Source: Gordonia desulfuricans NBRC 100010 (GTDB taxonomy: Bacteria; Actinomycetota; Actinomycetes; Mycobacteriales; Mycobacteriaceae). Taken from it: DNA of 33,703 bases. The position numbers and the translations under genes are program-made. Below, piece after piece: positions 1-6,806 of the stretch. The stretch spans positions 1 through 33,703 of the forward strand of contig NZ_BCNF01000100.1 of assembly GCF_001485495.1 (NCBI RefSeq), given 5' to 3'. Positions within the stretch are counted from its first letter, which is position 1. Each line of letters starts with the position of its first letter. The notes under the pieces are model-generated. The model had not been told where the DNA came from. It saw only the letters and a program-made list of their open reading frames with translations, and ran no database searches.

Positions 1-410
1 AGGCCCCCGCAGCGCAGGCTCCCGCGACCCAGGCCCCGGCCCAGGCGGCCGCACCGGTGGCGCTGTCGCCGGCGCAGCTCACCACGAAGGTCAAGCTGAT
101 CATGAACACCGGTGCCTCGCGCTCTGCGCGGATCGCCGAGTTGCAGGGCGGCGCCCGGGCGTTGACCACCGTGGACACGGTGGCCAGACTGCTGGCGGCC
201 TACCCGAACTCCGGATTCAGCTACCAGGTGGTCGGTCCGGTCTCCGTCAGTGGCACCACGATGAACGCCAGGCTGCAGATGTCGTTGGTGGGCAACGGTT
301 CCCGCTACCGAGACCTGTCCTGGGTGTGGATGGACGGCGCATGGAGGCTGAGCAACCAGAGCGTCTGCACCATCGCTGCCTACGCCTCGATCCCGTGCGC
401 TGTCGCATGA
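1..410 (+). CDS. Secreted MTB12-like protein, C-terminal part (5' end outside window)
   Basis: The reading frame is open from base 3 and continues beyond the left edge, so the start is missing. The visible N-terminal stretch is rich in Ala, Pro and Gln, like the linker after a signal peptide. A compact domain of about 115 residues follows, with a NTGASRSARIAELQGG segment, a GPVSVSG strand and a closing W-x-W-M-D-G-A-W-R-L-S segment. This layout resembles the C-terminal domain of mycobacterial low-molecular-weight antigen MTB12 (CFP-2), a secreted protein of unknown biochemical role; this is a family resemblance, not proof. Two cysteines near the C-terminus could form a disulfide outside the cell. 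Its stop codon overlaps the next gene's ATG in an ATGA, so the two genes are probably co-transcribed. A GTG at 57 is only an internal codon. Confidence 0.6.
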   Translation, partial: APAAQAPATQAPAQAAAPVALSPAQLTTKVKLIMNTGASRSARIAELQGGARALTTVDTVARLLAAYPNSGFSYQVVGPVSVSGTTMNARLQMSLVGNGSRYRDLSWVWMDGAWRLSNQSVCTIAAYASIPCAVA

Positions 411-1396
411 CCGGCCGGATGTGGCGACTGCGCCGGATGCTGCCGCTCGTCGTCGCCGTGGTGATGATGATGGTTGTCGCGGTGGGCTGTTCGTCGCCGG
501 CCGATGACGAGTCGGTAGGTGGTTCGGTGCAGATCATCCTGCCCGACGGCCGGTCGGTGACCGTCCCCGAGACGCCGCGACGGATCGTGACCCTCGGCGG
601 TCAGTGGACCGATGTGCTGCTCGCCTTCGACAAGACCCCGGTCGGCTACTACGACGCGACCGAGACCCTGACCCACCAGACCCCGCCCTGGTACGGGAAC
701 AAGCTGGCCGATTCCACCGCTCTGCACGTCGACGACCAGATCGTCGCGAATGTGGCCAAGCTGGACCCGGATCTCATCGTCGCACCCGGATTCGCCTCCA
801 TGAGCGGAGAATTCGAGAAGCTCTCCCAGATCGCCCCGACCATCGACAAGATCAGCGGGTCGCAGGTCGATCCGTGGCAGGACATGGTCACTCTGATGGG
901 CACCATCCTGCACGAGCCGGAGAAGGCGCAGCAGATCATCGCCGGGGTCGACGACAAGATCTCCGGCATCGCCCGGGAGTACCCGGGTCTGCAGGGCAAG
1001 ACGTACTCGTTCGCCTACATGTACGGCTCCGATCAGTTCTCGGTGCTCGGCGATCCGAACGACGGCGCCGGAAAACTGTTCAGCTCACTGGGACTCTCGA
1101 TGGCGCCCAGGGTGATCGCGCAGGCACAGTCGACCGGTGAGCCGCGCTTCGCGCTCAGCGTCGAGAACCTCGGCTGGCTCGACTCCGATCTGCTGGTGAT
1201 CGCCACCGAGAACGAGGGCCTGCGTAAACGTCTGGTGGGGCTGCCCGGCTACAAGAACCTGCGGTCGGTGAAGTCCGATGCGGTCACCCAGATGACGCAG
1301 ATGTCGGTCACCGGGCTCAACGAACCGTCGCCCGGGGCCACCGTCTACGTACTCGACCAGCTGCGCCCGGCACTGGCCCGCGCCGCCGGCGAATAG
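407..1396 (+). CDS. ABC transporter substrate-binding lipoprotein, iron-siderophore (FecB/TroA-like) type
   Basis: Predicted cell-surface lipoprotein of 329 residues that would bind a ferric siderophore (or haem) and hand it to an ABC importer. The N-terminus has basic residues, a hydrophobic run and a lipobox-like VAVGC (Cys28). The mature part opens with a strand typical of the family, VTVPETPRRIVTLGGQWTDV, and continues with the long-helix bilobal layout of cluster-A-like siderophore-binding proteins (DLIVAPGFAS, LEKLSQIAPT-like segments, a late Y-x-N-L-R-S-V region). I chose the ATG at 407 because it forms an ATGA with the upstream stop and places the signal peptide correctly; an ATG at 419 is also possible. 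No permease or ATPase gene is adjacent, so it may work with a transporter encoded elsewhere. The stop lies one base from the stop of the facing barstar gene. The ligand is unknown. Confidence 0.8.
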   Translation: MTGRMWRLRRMLPLVVAVVMMMVVAVGCSSPADDESVGGSVQIILPDGRSVTVPETPRRIVTLGGQWTDVLLAFDKTPVGYYDATETLTHQTPPWYGNKLADSTALHVDDQIVANVAKLDPDLIVAPGFASMSGEFEKLSQIAPTIDKISGSQVDPWQDMVTLMGTILHEPEKAQQIIAGVDDKISGIAREYPGLQGKTYSFAYMYGSDQFSVLGDPNDGAGKLFSSLGLSMAPRVIAQAQSTGEPRFALSVENLGWLDSDLLVIATENEGLRKRLVGLPGYKNLRSVKSDAVTQMTQMSVTGLNEPSPGATVYVLDQLRPALARAAGE

Positions 1397-1397
1397 C

Positions 1398-1916
1398 TCA
1401 CACCGACACGGAGACGGGCGGCATACCCACCGAACCCCAGCGGTCGACGACCTCTGGCCGGGCGGCCTCCGGTGCCGTCAACAGCACGGCGAACGGTGCG
1501 GGCGGGGAGGCGACGTCGCGGTAGTGGTCGCGGTAGAAGGCGATCGAGTCGGCGAACCAGGCGAACTCCTGCGTCGACGTCAGCAGACGCTGCGCCCCGG
1601 TGATCACCGTCAGATACCCCGTCGGCGTGGGCCTTCCGGCGTCCCGGGCGAACTCGTCGAGATCGCGCATGCACTCGTCGAAGGCATCGGCGTTGTTGCC
1701 GAAGTAGTCGGGGAAGGTCCAGATCCGGGCGAACTCGGTGAACAGGGCCCTGCGCGTACGTAATCGGGCGGCGTCGGTGACCCGCAGCTCGACGCCGTCG
1801 GGTAGCGAGGCCGGCAGGGTGGCGATGGCGTCGTCGGTCGACATCCGCCGGTCGGCGAGCCCCGGCAGCGCGCCGCAGGACAGGAACTCGGTCAGGGAAA
1901 GCGCTTGAGCGGTCAC
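1398..1916 (-). CDS. Barstar-family ribonuclease inhibitor
   Basis: A 172-residue cytoplasmic protein with a barstar fold core at about residues 58-89. The segment FPDYFGNNADAFDECM lines up with barstar's LPEYYGENLDALWDCL, keeping Tyr71, Gly73, Asn75 and Asp77 (barstar Asp35, the main residue plugging the barnase active site). Barstar Asp39 corresponds to Glu81 here, a conservative change. N- and C-terminal regions are longer than in classic barstar (about 90 residues). The gene starts with GTG, which overlaps the TGA of the RNase gene in a GTGA; an internal ATG at residue 24 would also leave the core intact. By position and family it is most likely the cognate inhibitor that protects the producing cell from the RNase just upstream. 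The pairing is inferred from family and coupling. Confidence 0.82.
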   Translation of the reverse strand: MTAQALSLTEFLSCGALPGLADRRMSTDDAIATLPASLPDGVELRVTDAARLRTRRALFTEFARIWTFPDYFGNNADAFDECMRDLDEFARDAGRPTPTGYLTVITGAQRLLTSTQEFAWFADSIAFYRDHYRDVASPPAPFAVLLTAPEAARPEVVDRWGSVGMPPVSVSV

Positions 1917-2470
1917 GAGTTCGGCCCCCGGATACGGTTGAAGGTCTGATAGTGGTCGGCGGTGTACCACGCCGTTCCGTCGCTGCCGGTCACGATCCGC
2001 TCGGCGTCGCGGGACCGTCCCTGCTGTTTGGGATTGACGTCCCACTCCTGATAGGTGATCCGCTGACCCGACGCGCTGGTCCGGGGAAGTCGCCCCTCGC
2101 TGTTGCGGAAGGTGACCCCGCCCTTGGTGCCCGGTGCGTTCGCCGCCTCGGGCCATTGCCCGGCATCGATCAGCGCCAGCGTGCGCATCACATGGGCGGG
2201 TGCGGTGCCCGCGGTGGGGCGAGTGCTCGTGGCGCGCGACGTCCCCGGCCTGGCGGCCGCCGCCTTCGACGTCGATGTCGTGGCAGATGTCGATGCCGCA
2301 GCGCTGGTGGTCTGCGATGACGTCGAATCCCGGTGCGCCGAATCCTGATCGGTGCCCTGGCCGTCGATCAGCCAGGTGATCACCACGACGACCGCGACGA
2401 CGACCAGGCCGATCGCGCTGATCAGTGCCTGGCGCCGGCGTCGGGCCGGGGTCGGTGCGCCCGCGTTCAC
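1913..2470 (-). CDS. Membrane-anchored or secreted guanyl-specific ribonuclease (RNase Sa/barnase superfamily)
   Basis: A 185-residue protein: Arg-rich N-terminus, one hydrophobic segment (about residues 17-34), a Ser/Thr/Ala-rich linker (about 47-90), then a microbial RNase domain (about 94-185). The domain resembles RNase Sa: GGVTFRNSEGRLP matches its VFQNRESVLP strand, and the three catalytic positions are present as Glu142 (TYQEW), Arg158 (ERIVTG) and His173 (DHYQTF). The family cleaves single-stranded RNA after guanosine through a 2',3'-cyclic intermediate. The hydrophobic segment predicts export, anchored or cleaved. The GTG start overlaps the acetyltransferase stop (GTGA) and its own stop overlaps the barstar start (GTGA), so translation of the three genes is probably coupled. 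It could be an extracellular nutrient RNase or an antibacterial toxin; nothing here decides between them. Confidence 0.83.
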   Translation of the reverse strand: MNAGAPTPARRRRQALISAIGLVVVAVVVVITWLIDGQGTDQDSAHRDSTSSQTTSAAASTSATTSTSKAAAARPGTSRATSTRPTAGTAPAHVMRTLALIDAGQWPEAANAPGTKGGVTFRNSEGRLPRTSASGQRITYQEWDVNPKQQGRSRDAERIVTGSDGTAWYTADHYQTFNRIRGPNS

Positions 2471-3321
2471 CGGGACATCCCCGCCGGACTGAGGTGTCTG
2501 CTGCGGTGATGCAGTGTGAAACCCCTTGTCCGATAGAGATCTCCGGCGGCGACGTCATCGGCGGGGAGCCGGGCGTAGGCACGCTGCGCCCCGAGTCCGG
2601 CGGCCCACACCATGCGCTCGGCGAGCGTGGCGTCGTCGGTCGCCGAGATCCCCGCCCACCGGGTGCCGTCGGCGGCGGTGCACACCACCGCATCCCCATG
2701 ATCGTGGTGAACCGGCGCCGGGTCGGGGTCGATCCCCCGGGTGGCGGTCGCGCCGGAGCCGGGGAGATCGCAGGTCAGGATGTGGATCTCGGGTCCGGCC
2801 GGGGTGCCGTCGACCTGCCGCGGCAGCAGGCGCTCGGGAATCGACAGCAGCACCGGCAATCCGCGTGCGGTGTAGAAGCCCTCGATCGCGGCCAGGGTGT
2901 CGGGGTCGGCGTGCACGGACCGCTCCAGCGGTACCGCCGAGGGGTCGGGGCCGTCGGCGCGCACCAGCCATCCGCCGATCCACTCCTGCTCCGGACCCGC
3001 CCCGGCGGTGGCCATCACCTGTTCGAGGGCGCGGATCTCGCTGTTGCGCAACGGAACCGCCGACAGCAGCCGGATCGAGGTGATCGCCGACCGCGGGATC
3101 GACTCGATCACGCCGTCACGTTCGAGACGGACCGGGTCGCCGCGGTCGACGAGGAAGCCGGTGACATCGGACCGGGTCGGCCCGCCGACCGGTGCGGGAT
3201 TGGGCGTCGGACGCCAGTCGGCCGGTGCCGCGGCACCGAGCAGATACCGCACCACCACCCGGTCACCCCGAAAGGCCGGCACGCCCCGAAACGGGTCGGA
3301 CGACATGGGTTCTGTGGTCAT
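2467..3321 (-). CDS. Rv0428c-like GNAT family N-acetyltransferase
   Basis: A 284-residue protein resembling mycobacterial Rv0428c, with an N-terminal SH3-like barrel (about residues 20-75: RVVVRYLLG through ESIPRSAITSIRLL) and a GNAT-type region after it. The C-terminal half contains strand and loop remnants typical of GNAT enzymes (GWLVRADG, GFYTARGLPVLLSIP, and the final segment AGDLYRTRGFTLHHRSRHLSP, which matches the usual 'Y-x-x-x-GF' end of the acetyl-CoA-binding fold). GNAT enzymes transfer acetyl from acetyl-CoA to an amine; the substrate is unknown. It lies downstream of def, as in mycobacteria, with 97 bp between them occupied partly by a 17-bp tandem repeat that also contains this gene's start codon. 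A second in-frame ATG five codons in is an alternative start. Confidence 0.75.
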   Translation of the reverse strand: MTTEPMSSDPFRGVPAFRGDRVVVRYLLGAAAPADWRPTPNPAPVGGPTRSDVTGFLVDRGDPVRLERDGVIESIPRSAITSIRLLSAVPLRNSEIRALEQVMATAGAGPEQEWIGGWLVRADGPDPSAVPLERSVHADPDTLAAIEGFYTARGLPVLLSIPERLLPRQVDGTPAGPEIHILTCDLPGSGATATRGIDPDPAPVHHDHGDAVVCTAADGTRWAGISATDDATLAERMVWAAGLGAQRAYARLPADDVAAGDLYRTRGFTLHHRSRHLSPAGMSR

Positions 3322-3375
3322 GGGTGTTCAGCGGTCATGGGTTGTCGGCGGTCGTGGGTTGTCGGTGGTCACGGT
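3316..3375. repeat. 17-bp tandem repeat, about 3.5 copies, spanning the acetyltransferase start
   Basis: Units begin at 3316, 3333, 3350 and 3367 (the last partial), each reading roughly GGTCATGGGTTGTCGGC on the plus strand. The first unit holds the start codon of the minus-strand acetyltransferase gene, and the second repeats the same CAT out of frame (17 bp is not a multiple of three). It fills most of the def-acetyltransferase spacer. Confidence 0.8.
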
Positions 3376-3418
3376 AGGTCGTCACGGGAGTCGGCGGCCG
3401 TCGATGTCCGGTCGGCGC

Positions 3419-4039
3419 TCAGTCGTCGTCTTCGTCTTCGACGTCGTGACCGAACGGGTCGGCCTGCGCACCCGGCAGCCACGTCAGGCCGGGAGTGCCC
3501 CAGCCGTTGCGCTTGACCGCCTTCTTCGCCGCGCGGGCGTTACGGCCGACGAGGACGTCGACGTAGAGGAAGCCGTCGAGATGGCCCACCTCGTGCTGCA
3601 GCATCCGCGCGAAGAACCCGTGGCCCTCGATCACCACCTCGCCGCCGTCACGGTCGACGCCGGTGACCCGCGCCCAGTCGGCACGACCGGTGGGGAACTG
3701 CTCGCCCGGCACCGACAGGCAGCCCTCGTCGTTGTCGTCCGGGTCGGGCATGGTCTCCGGGATCTCGGAGGTCTCGAGCACCGGGTTGATCACCTCGCCG
3801 CGCCGCCGCGCCGCCATCCGGGACTCGCCGTCCGGGCAGTCGAAGACGAACATGCGTGCACCGACGCCCACCTGGTTCGCCGCGAGGCCGACACCGTTGG
3901 CCGCGTCCATCGTCTCGTACATGTCGTCGAGCAGGGTGACCGTCTCGGCGGACGGACGGCCCTGCGCGTCGAGCGGCACGGGTTCGGTGGGACGGTGCAG
4001 CACCGGCTCGCCGATGATGCAGATCGGGAGAATCGCCAT
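3419..4039 (-). CDS. def: Peptide deformylase
   Basis: Removes the formyl group from the initiator methionine of nascent proteins, acting in the cytosol near the ribosome exit. All three deformylase motifs are visible in the 206-residue product: [10 protein letters not shown] (motif 1), EGCLSVPG with the metal-binding Cys (motif 2), and QHEVGHLDG with two metal-binding His and the catalytic Glu (motif 3). The C-terminus is an Asp/Glu-rich tail (DVEDEDDD), longer than in enterobacterial enzymes. The gene starts 10 bp after the lipase stop and probably shares its transcript. The divergent DUF3263 gene beyond the lipase matches the mycobacterial def neighbourhood. Identification is secure. Confidence 0.96.
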   Translation of the reverse strand: MAILPICIIGEPVLHRPTEPVPLDAQGRPSAETVTLLDDMYETMDAANGVGLAANQVGVGARMFVFDCPDGESRMAARRRGEVINPVLETSEIPETMPDPDDNDEGCLSVPGEQFPTGRADWARVTGVDRDGGEVVIEGHGFFARMLQHEVGHLDGFLYVDVLVGRNARAAKKAVKRNGWGTPGLTWLPGAQADPFGHDVEDEDDD

Positions 4040-4049
4040 GACCGACAGA

Positions 4050-4874
4050 TTACTTCGGTGCCTTCAGGTCGGGATACACCGTCTGCTTCCAGGTGAAGCC
4101 GTCCACGGGATCGGTCACCACCTGTCCGGGGCACTGCCCGCGCAGCGTCGCCCGCACCGGGTCGGCGATCTGCGGGGTGGCCGGTTCGACGGTGTGGTCG
4201 AAGCCGGTGCCCGACAACGGCACCGGAACATATGTCCGGCACTGTGCGGTGCCGTCGAGGCGTCCGTCGACCCATTCGCCGTCGCTCTGCACCACCGAGT
4301 ACCGCGTCGGACCGGGGGCGTCGGGCCCCTCGTTGAGCCGCTTGATCAGGGGTGAATCGGTGCAGGTGTCATAGCCCTTGCCGACCGGCTGGGAACACCC
4401 CGACGGCGATCCGTACTGGGGGACGCCGATCGCCACGTACTCGTCGACCAGATCGGCGCCGCCGAGGAACTTCAGGAAGTACCGGCCGCCGAGTCCACCG
4501 GCGGAGTGGGACACCAGCCCGACGAAGGATGCCGACCGGGCCGCCGGGCGGACTGCACGCGCGATCACCTCGGCGTCGGCGGCGACGTCGAATCCCTGCA
4601 CGTCGTCGAGGCGTTCGACGCGGTAGCCGTCGCGTCGCAGGGCGTCCTCGAGCGGGCCGTAGGTGGCGTCGAGCAGGGCCGGTTCGGGCAGCAGCTGCTG
4701 CCCCGGTAGGACGAACACCACCCGCTCACCTCCGGGTGTGCCATTCGGTGCGGCGCCGGCCGATGTGGCGCCGGACACCGACGCCGCCAGGGCGATGATC
4801 AGCCCTGCGATCAGCGCCACACAGTGCGCTGTCCGCATGCCGACGGGCCTGCTGGTGATGGATGATCTCCCCAT
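4050..4874 (-). CDS. Secreted class-2-type lipase/esterase (alpha/beta hydrolase)
   Basis: A 274-residue exported hydrolase. The N-terminus has a signal peptide (hydrophobic segment about residues 16-36, likely Ala-x-Ala cleavage near 40-42). The first strand [10 protein letters not shown] is followed by the nucleophile elbow [15 protein letters not shown] (Ser124). A later [30 protein letters not shown] segment, with Asp198 as likely acid, and [12 protein letters not shown] with His227 complete a plausible triad in the order of Streptomyces/Bacillus class-2 lipases. Four cysteines in the C-terminal half suggest disulfides. The start at 4874 is favoured because GGGGAGGAAG sits just upstream. 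It would hydrolyse lipid or other esters outside the cytoplasm; the substrate is unknown. It is the first gene of the minus-strand run leading into def. Confidence 0.8.
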   Translation of the reverse strand: MGRSSITSRPVGMRTAHCVALIAGLIIALAASVSGATSAGAAPNGTPGGERVVFVLPGQQLLPEPALLDATYGPLEDALRRDGYRVERLDDVQGFDVAADAEVIARAVRPAARSASFVGLVSHSAGGLGGRYFLKFLGGADLVDEYVAIGVPQYGSPSGCSQPVGKGYDTCTDSPLIKRLNEGPDAPGPTRYSVVQSDGEWVDGRLDGTAQCRTYVPVPLSGTGFDHTVEPATPQIADPVRATLRGQCPGQVVTDPVDGFTWKQTVYPDLKAPK

Positions 4875-5150
4875 GACTTCCTCCCCGATGGGCGTTCTCG
4901 CCCCTAGATGAGGGCAGGCTAACAAATCATCCTCGAGGGGCCGGACCGCGGTACGTCGGCCGGGCCGCCGGAACACGCGATACGCAGGGCGAGTCACACC
5001 GGGGTACGGGGCCCGATGCGTGGTTAGATATTGACGAACCACACCACTGTGATTCGGGCGGGCAGTGGCCGGCGGACAATCCCTGTCGGCGCGTATCCGC
5101 CGCCACATTTCGTGGTGTGAGGGCTGCAGAGGCGATCTTGAGGGAGCGTG
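4875..5150. promoter_or_regulatory. Divergent promoter region between lipase and DUF3263 genes
   Basis: This 276-bp spacer has no convincing gene. On the minus strand, TAGCCT (plus-strand 4916-4921) is a possible -10 element about 40 nt before the lipase start, and a short GGGCG-AGAA-CGCCC hairpin lies in the leader. The plus-strand AGGCTAAC at 4916-4923 resembles half of the IdeR/DtxR iron box, but the other half is poor. On the plus strand, GAGGGAG at 5140-5146 is the ribosome site for DUF3263. Confidence 0.4.
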
Positions 5151-5510
5151 ATGGACAGCGCAGCAGCGCGAAGCCAGAAGCAGGGTGATCTGCCGGCACC
5201 GGACACCACTGCGAACGACACCACCGCGAACGCCGATCCACACGAGGTGGGGCCGGACGGACTGTCACGGCGTGAGCACGACATCCTGTCCTTCGAGCGT
5301 CAGTGGTGGAAGTACGCCGGCGCCAAGGAAGAGGCGATCAAGGAACTGTTCGGGTTGTCGGCGACCCGGTACTACCAGCTCCTGAACGCACTCGTCGACC
5401 GGCCGGAGGCGCTCGCCGCCGACCCCATGTTGGTCAAACGGCTCCGTCGTCTGCGCGCCTCCCGGCAGAAGGCGCGCGCCGCCCGCCGACTCGGGTTCGA
5501 GATCACCTAG
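5151..5510 (+). CDS. DUF3263 protein (Rv0430-like)
   Basis: A 119-residue protein of the actinobacterial DUF3263 family. The N-terminal third is low-complexity (Asn/Asp/Thr-rich) and probably disordered. The conserved part begins at LSRREHDILSFERQWWKYAGAKEEAIKELFGLSATRYYQLLNALVDRPEALAADPMLVKRLRRLR, the family signature, with a predicted helix-turn-helix (AKEEAIKELFGLSATRYYQLLN) followed by a very basic tail. A DNA-binding role is plausible from this but not established. The ATG at 5151 has GAGGGAG four bases upstream; a GTG at 5148 is too close to that site. In mycobacteria this gene also lies between def and the LytR_C gene, so the position supports the assignment. Confidence 0.85.
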   Translation: MDSAAARSQKQGDLPAPDTTANDTTANADPHEVGPDGLSRREHDILSFERQWWKYAGAKEEAIKELFGLSATRYYQLLNALVDRPEALAADPMLVKRLRRLRASRQKARAARRLGFEIT

Positions 5511-5571
5511 CCCCGCCGGGGACCACCGCTGTCGAGACCGACGGGGCGCTCCCGCCCAGGAGGTCACACCG

Positions 5572-5604
5572 ATGTGGGCTAAGGTCATCGATGATGAATG
5601 CTGA
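5572..5604 (+). CDS. Possible 10-codon upstream reading frame overlapping the LytR_C start
   Basis: The strongest ribosome site in this interval, AGGAGG at 5558-5563, is placed 8 nt before an ATG at 5572 that opens a ten-codon frame (MWAKVIDDEC) ending at TGA 5602-5604. It overlaps the first codons of the LytR_C gene in another frame. It may be a translated leader or a chance frame. Confidence 0.35.
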   Translation: MWAKVIDDEC

Positions 5605-6082
5605 TCGCGACACGAATCGACTGCCACTGCGGGCCGGCGCCATGCTGCTGTTCGCCGTGGCCATCGTGTTCATCGGACTCGGCTGGCATTCGGCGGCCAC
5701 CTCGGGCAACGACCCGGAGGCCGCACTGCAGGCGGCGCAGGCCAGCGCACCGGCCACCACCAGCAGCGCGGCACCGACGACGACCACCACCGCGAGTGAT
5801 GCCAAGATCTGCGTGATCAACGCCGGCCAGATCTCCGGTCTCGCCGGTGAGGTGGCCGACCAGCTGAAGGAGAAGGGTTTCACCACCCAGAAACCGTCCA
5901 ACTACACCCGGGGCGGCTTCTCCGAGAACACGATCATCTACTCCGAGGCAGACCAGAAGGACGAGGCGCAGAAGCTCGCCGACGCCCTCAGCGGTGACGC
6001 CAGCGTCGAGAGTCGCGACAACCTCGGTAGTTCGTTCACCCCCTGCCAGGGCGGGATCGCCGTGGTCGTGGTGAACCGATGA
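5591..6082 (+). CDS. LytR_C-domain membrane protein (VirR/Rv0431-like)
   Basis: A 163-residue protein with one N-terminal transmembrane helix (about residues 17-35), an Ala/Thr/Ser-rich linker and a C-terminal LytR_C domain (about 73-163) beginning CVINAGQISGLAGEVADQLKEKGF and ending GGIAVVVVNR. The domain would lie outside the membrane. In M. tuberculosis the counterpart VirR affects cell-envelope integrity and vesicle release and has been linked to LCP-type cell-wall ligases; that function is borrowed by homology and position. Two cysteines (in CVINAG and PCQGG) may pair. The start lies in ATGATG at 5591/5594, and TAAGGT at 5580-5585 could be a -10 element giving a nearly leaderless message. 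Its stop overlaps the ATG of a 24-codon frame that leads into sodC. Confidence 0.85.
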   Translation: MMNADRDTNRLPLRAGAMLLFAVAIVFIGLGWHSAATSGNDPEAALQAAQASAPATTSSAAPTTTTTASDAKICVINAGQISGLAGEVADQLKEKGFTTQKPSNYTRGGFSENTIIYSEADQKDEAQKLADALSGDASVESRDNLGSSFTPCQGGIAVVVVNR

Positions 6083-6153
6083 ACACCCCGAAGACTCCCG
6101 CGCCGGATTCCGGCCGGATGAACACCAACCCATCACCTCGAGGAGCGAGATGA
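6079..6153 (+). CDS. 24-codon frame bridging the LytR_C gene and sodC
   Basis: This short frame starts with ATG 6079-6081 overlapping the LytR_C TGA (ATGA), and ends with TGA 6151-6153 overlapping the sodC ATG (ATGA). The peptide (MNTPKTPAPDSGR then MNTNPSPRGAR) is basic and Pro-rich, and begins twice with the same ATGAACACC word (6079 and 6118). The sodC ribosome site GAGGAG lies inside it. It may serve to carry ribosomes from the upstream gene to sodC rather than to make a functional protein. Confidence 0.45.
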   Translation: MNTPKTPAPDSGRMNTNPSPRGAR

Positions 6154-6764
6154 CCGTCAGTTCGAAATCAGGCCGGCAGACCATGCGCGCGCTGGCGGTG
6201 CTCGCCTCGGCCGGTGCCATCGGATTGGCCCTGGCCGGCTGCACCCCGGATGAGCCCACCACCACCGAGAAGGGCACCACCCCGGCGGTCATCACCGGCA
6301 ACCCGGCACCCACCGCCGGGCTCGACGTCGCCGACGGCATCGGCGAGAGCGGCCACGGTGAGACCGCCGCCGCCACGCTGAAGACCACCTCCGGCAAGGA
6401 GATCGGCGAGGCCACCTTCAGCCCCACCGGCGAGAGCCTCGCGGTGGTCGTGAAGATCAACTCCGGCAGCGGCCTGGCCGAGGGCCTGCACGGCATGCAC
6501 ATCCACACCGGCACCACCTGCAACCCCGCCGACGACTTCGCGTCGGCCGGCGGTCACCTGCAGGTCGACGGCCACACCGGCACCCCCGAGTCCGGTGATC
6601 TGGTGTCGATGAGCATCCTCGCCGACGGCTCCGGCGCCACCACCACCTCGACCAGCTCGGTCACCCTGGCACAGGTCACCGGCCACACCCTGATCATCCA
6701 CGACGCCGCCCCGGACACCGAGGCCCGCGTGGCGTGCGGTGTGATCGAGGCCGAGGACCACTGA
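6150..6764 (+). CDS. sodC: Copper (Cu/Zn-family) superoxide dismutase lipoprotein
   Basis: Converts superoxide to oxygen and hydrogen peroxide at the outer face of the membrane. The 204-residue product has a lipoprotein signal ending LALAGC (Cys31), a Thr-rich linker and a Cu/Zn-SOD domain. Copper ligands are seen as His117 and His119 (HGMHIH), His136 (GGHLQ) and His184 (LIIHDA). The active-site Arg193 (ARVACGV) and the Cys124-Cys196 pair are present. The zinc subloop is shortened: His142 and Asp150 remain, but the third zinc His is Glu147 (PESGD). This agrees with mycobacterial SodC, reported to be a copper enzyme without zinc. GAGGAG four bases before the ATG at 6150 fixes the start. It lies between the LytR_C gene and the YbdK-type ligase, as in M. 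tuberculosis Rv0432. Confidence 0.93.
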   Translation: MTVSSKSGRQTMRALAVLASAGAIGLALAGCTPDEPTTTEKGTTPAVITGNPAPTAGLDVADGIGESGHGETAAATLKTTSGKEIGEATFSPTGESLAVVVKINSGSGLAEGLHGMHIHTGTTCNPADDFASAGGHLQVDGHTGTPESGDLVSMSILADGSGATTTSTSSVTLAQVTGHTLIIHDAAPDTEARVACGVIEAEDH

Positions 6765-6806
6765 TCTGCGACAAGCGGTCAGCCCCGACGACGTGAGGAC
6801 GGGCCG

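Noticed and set aside
326-406. Upstream start for the siderophore-binding protein
   Set aside because: The extra 27 residues read MDGRRMEAEQPERL and would put hydrophilic sequence before the signal peptide, overlapping the upstream gene.
1917-2699. Upstream extension of the barstar frame
   Set aside because: It overlaps the RNase and acetyltransferase genes in another frame and has Pro/Arg-rich shadow composition.
5572-5604. Cysteine-attenuator peptide
   Set aside because: The small frames before LytR_C and IclR each contain one Cys near the end, but known cysteine-responsive leaders have several in a row.
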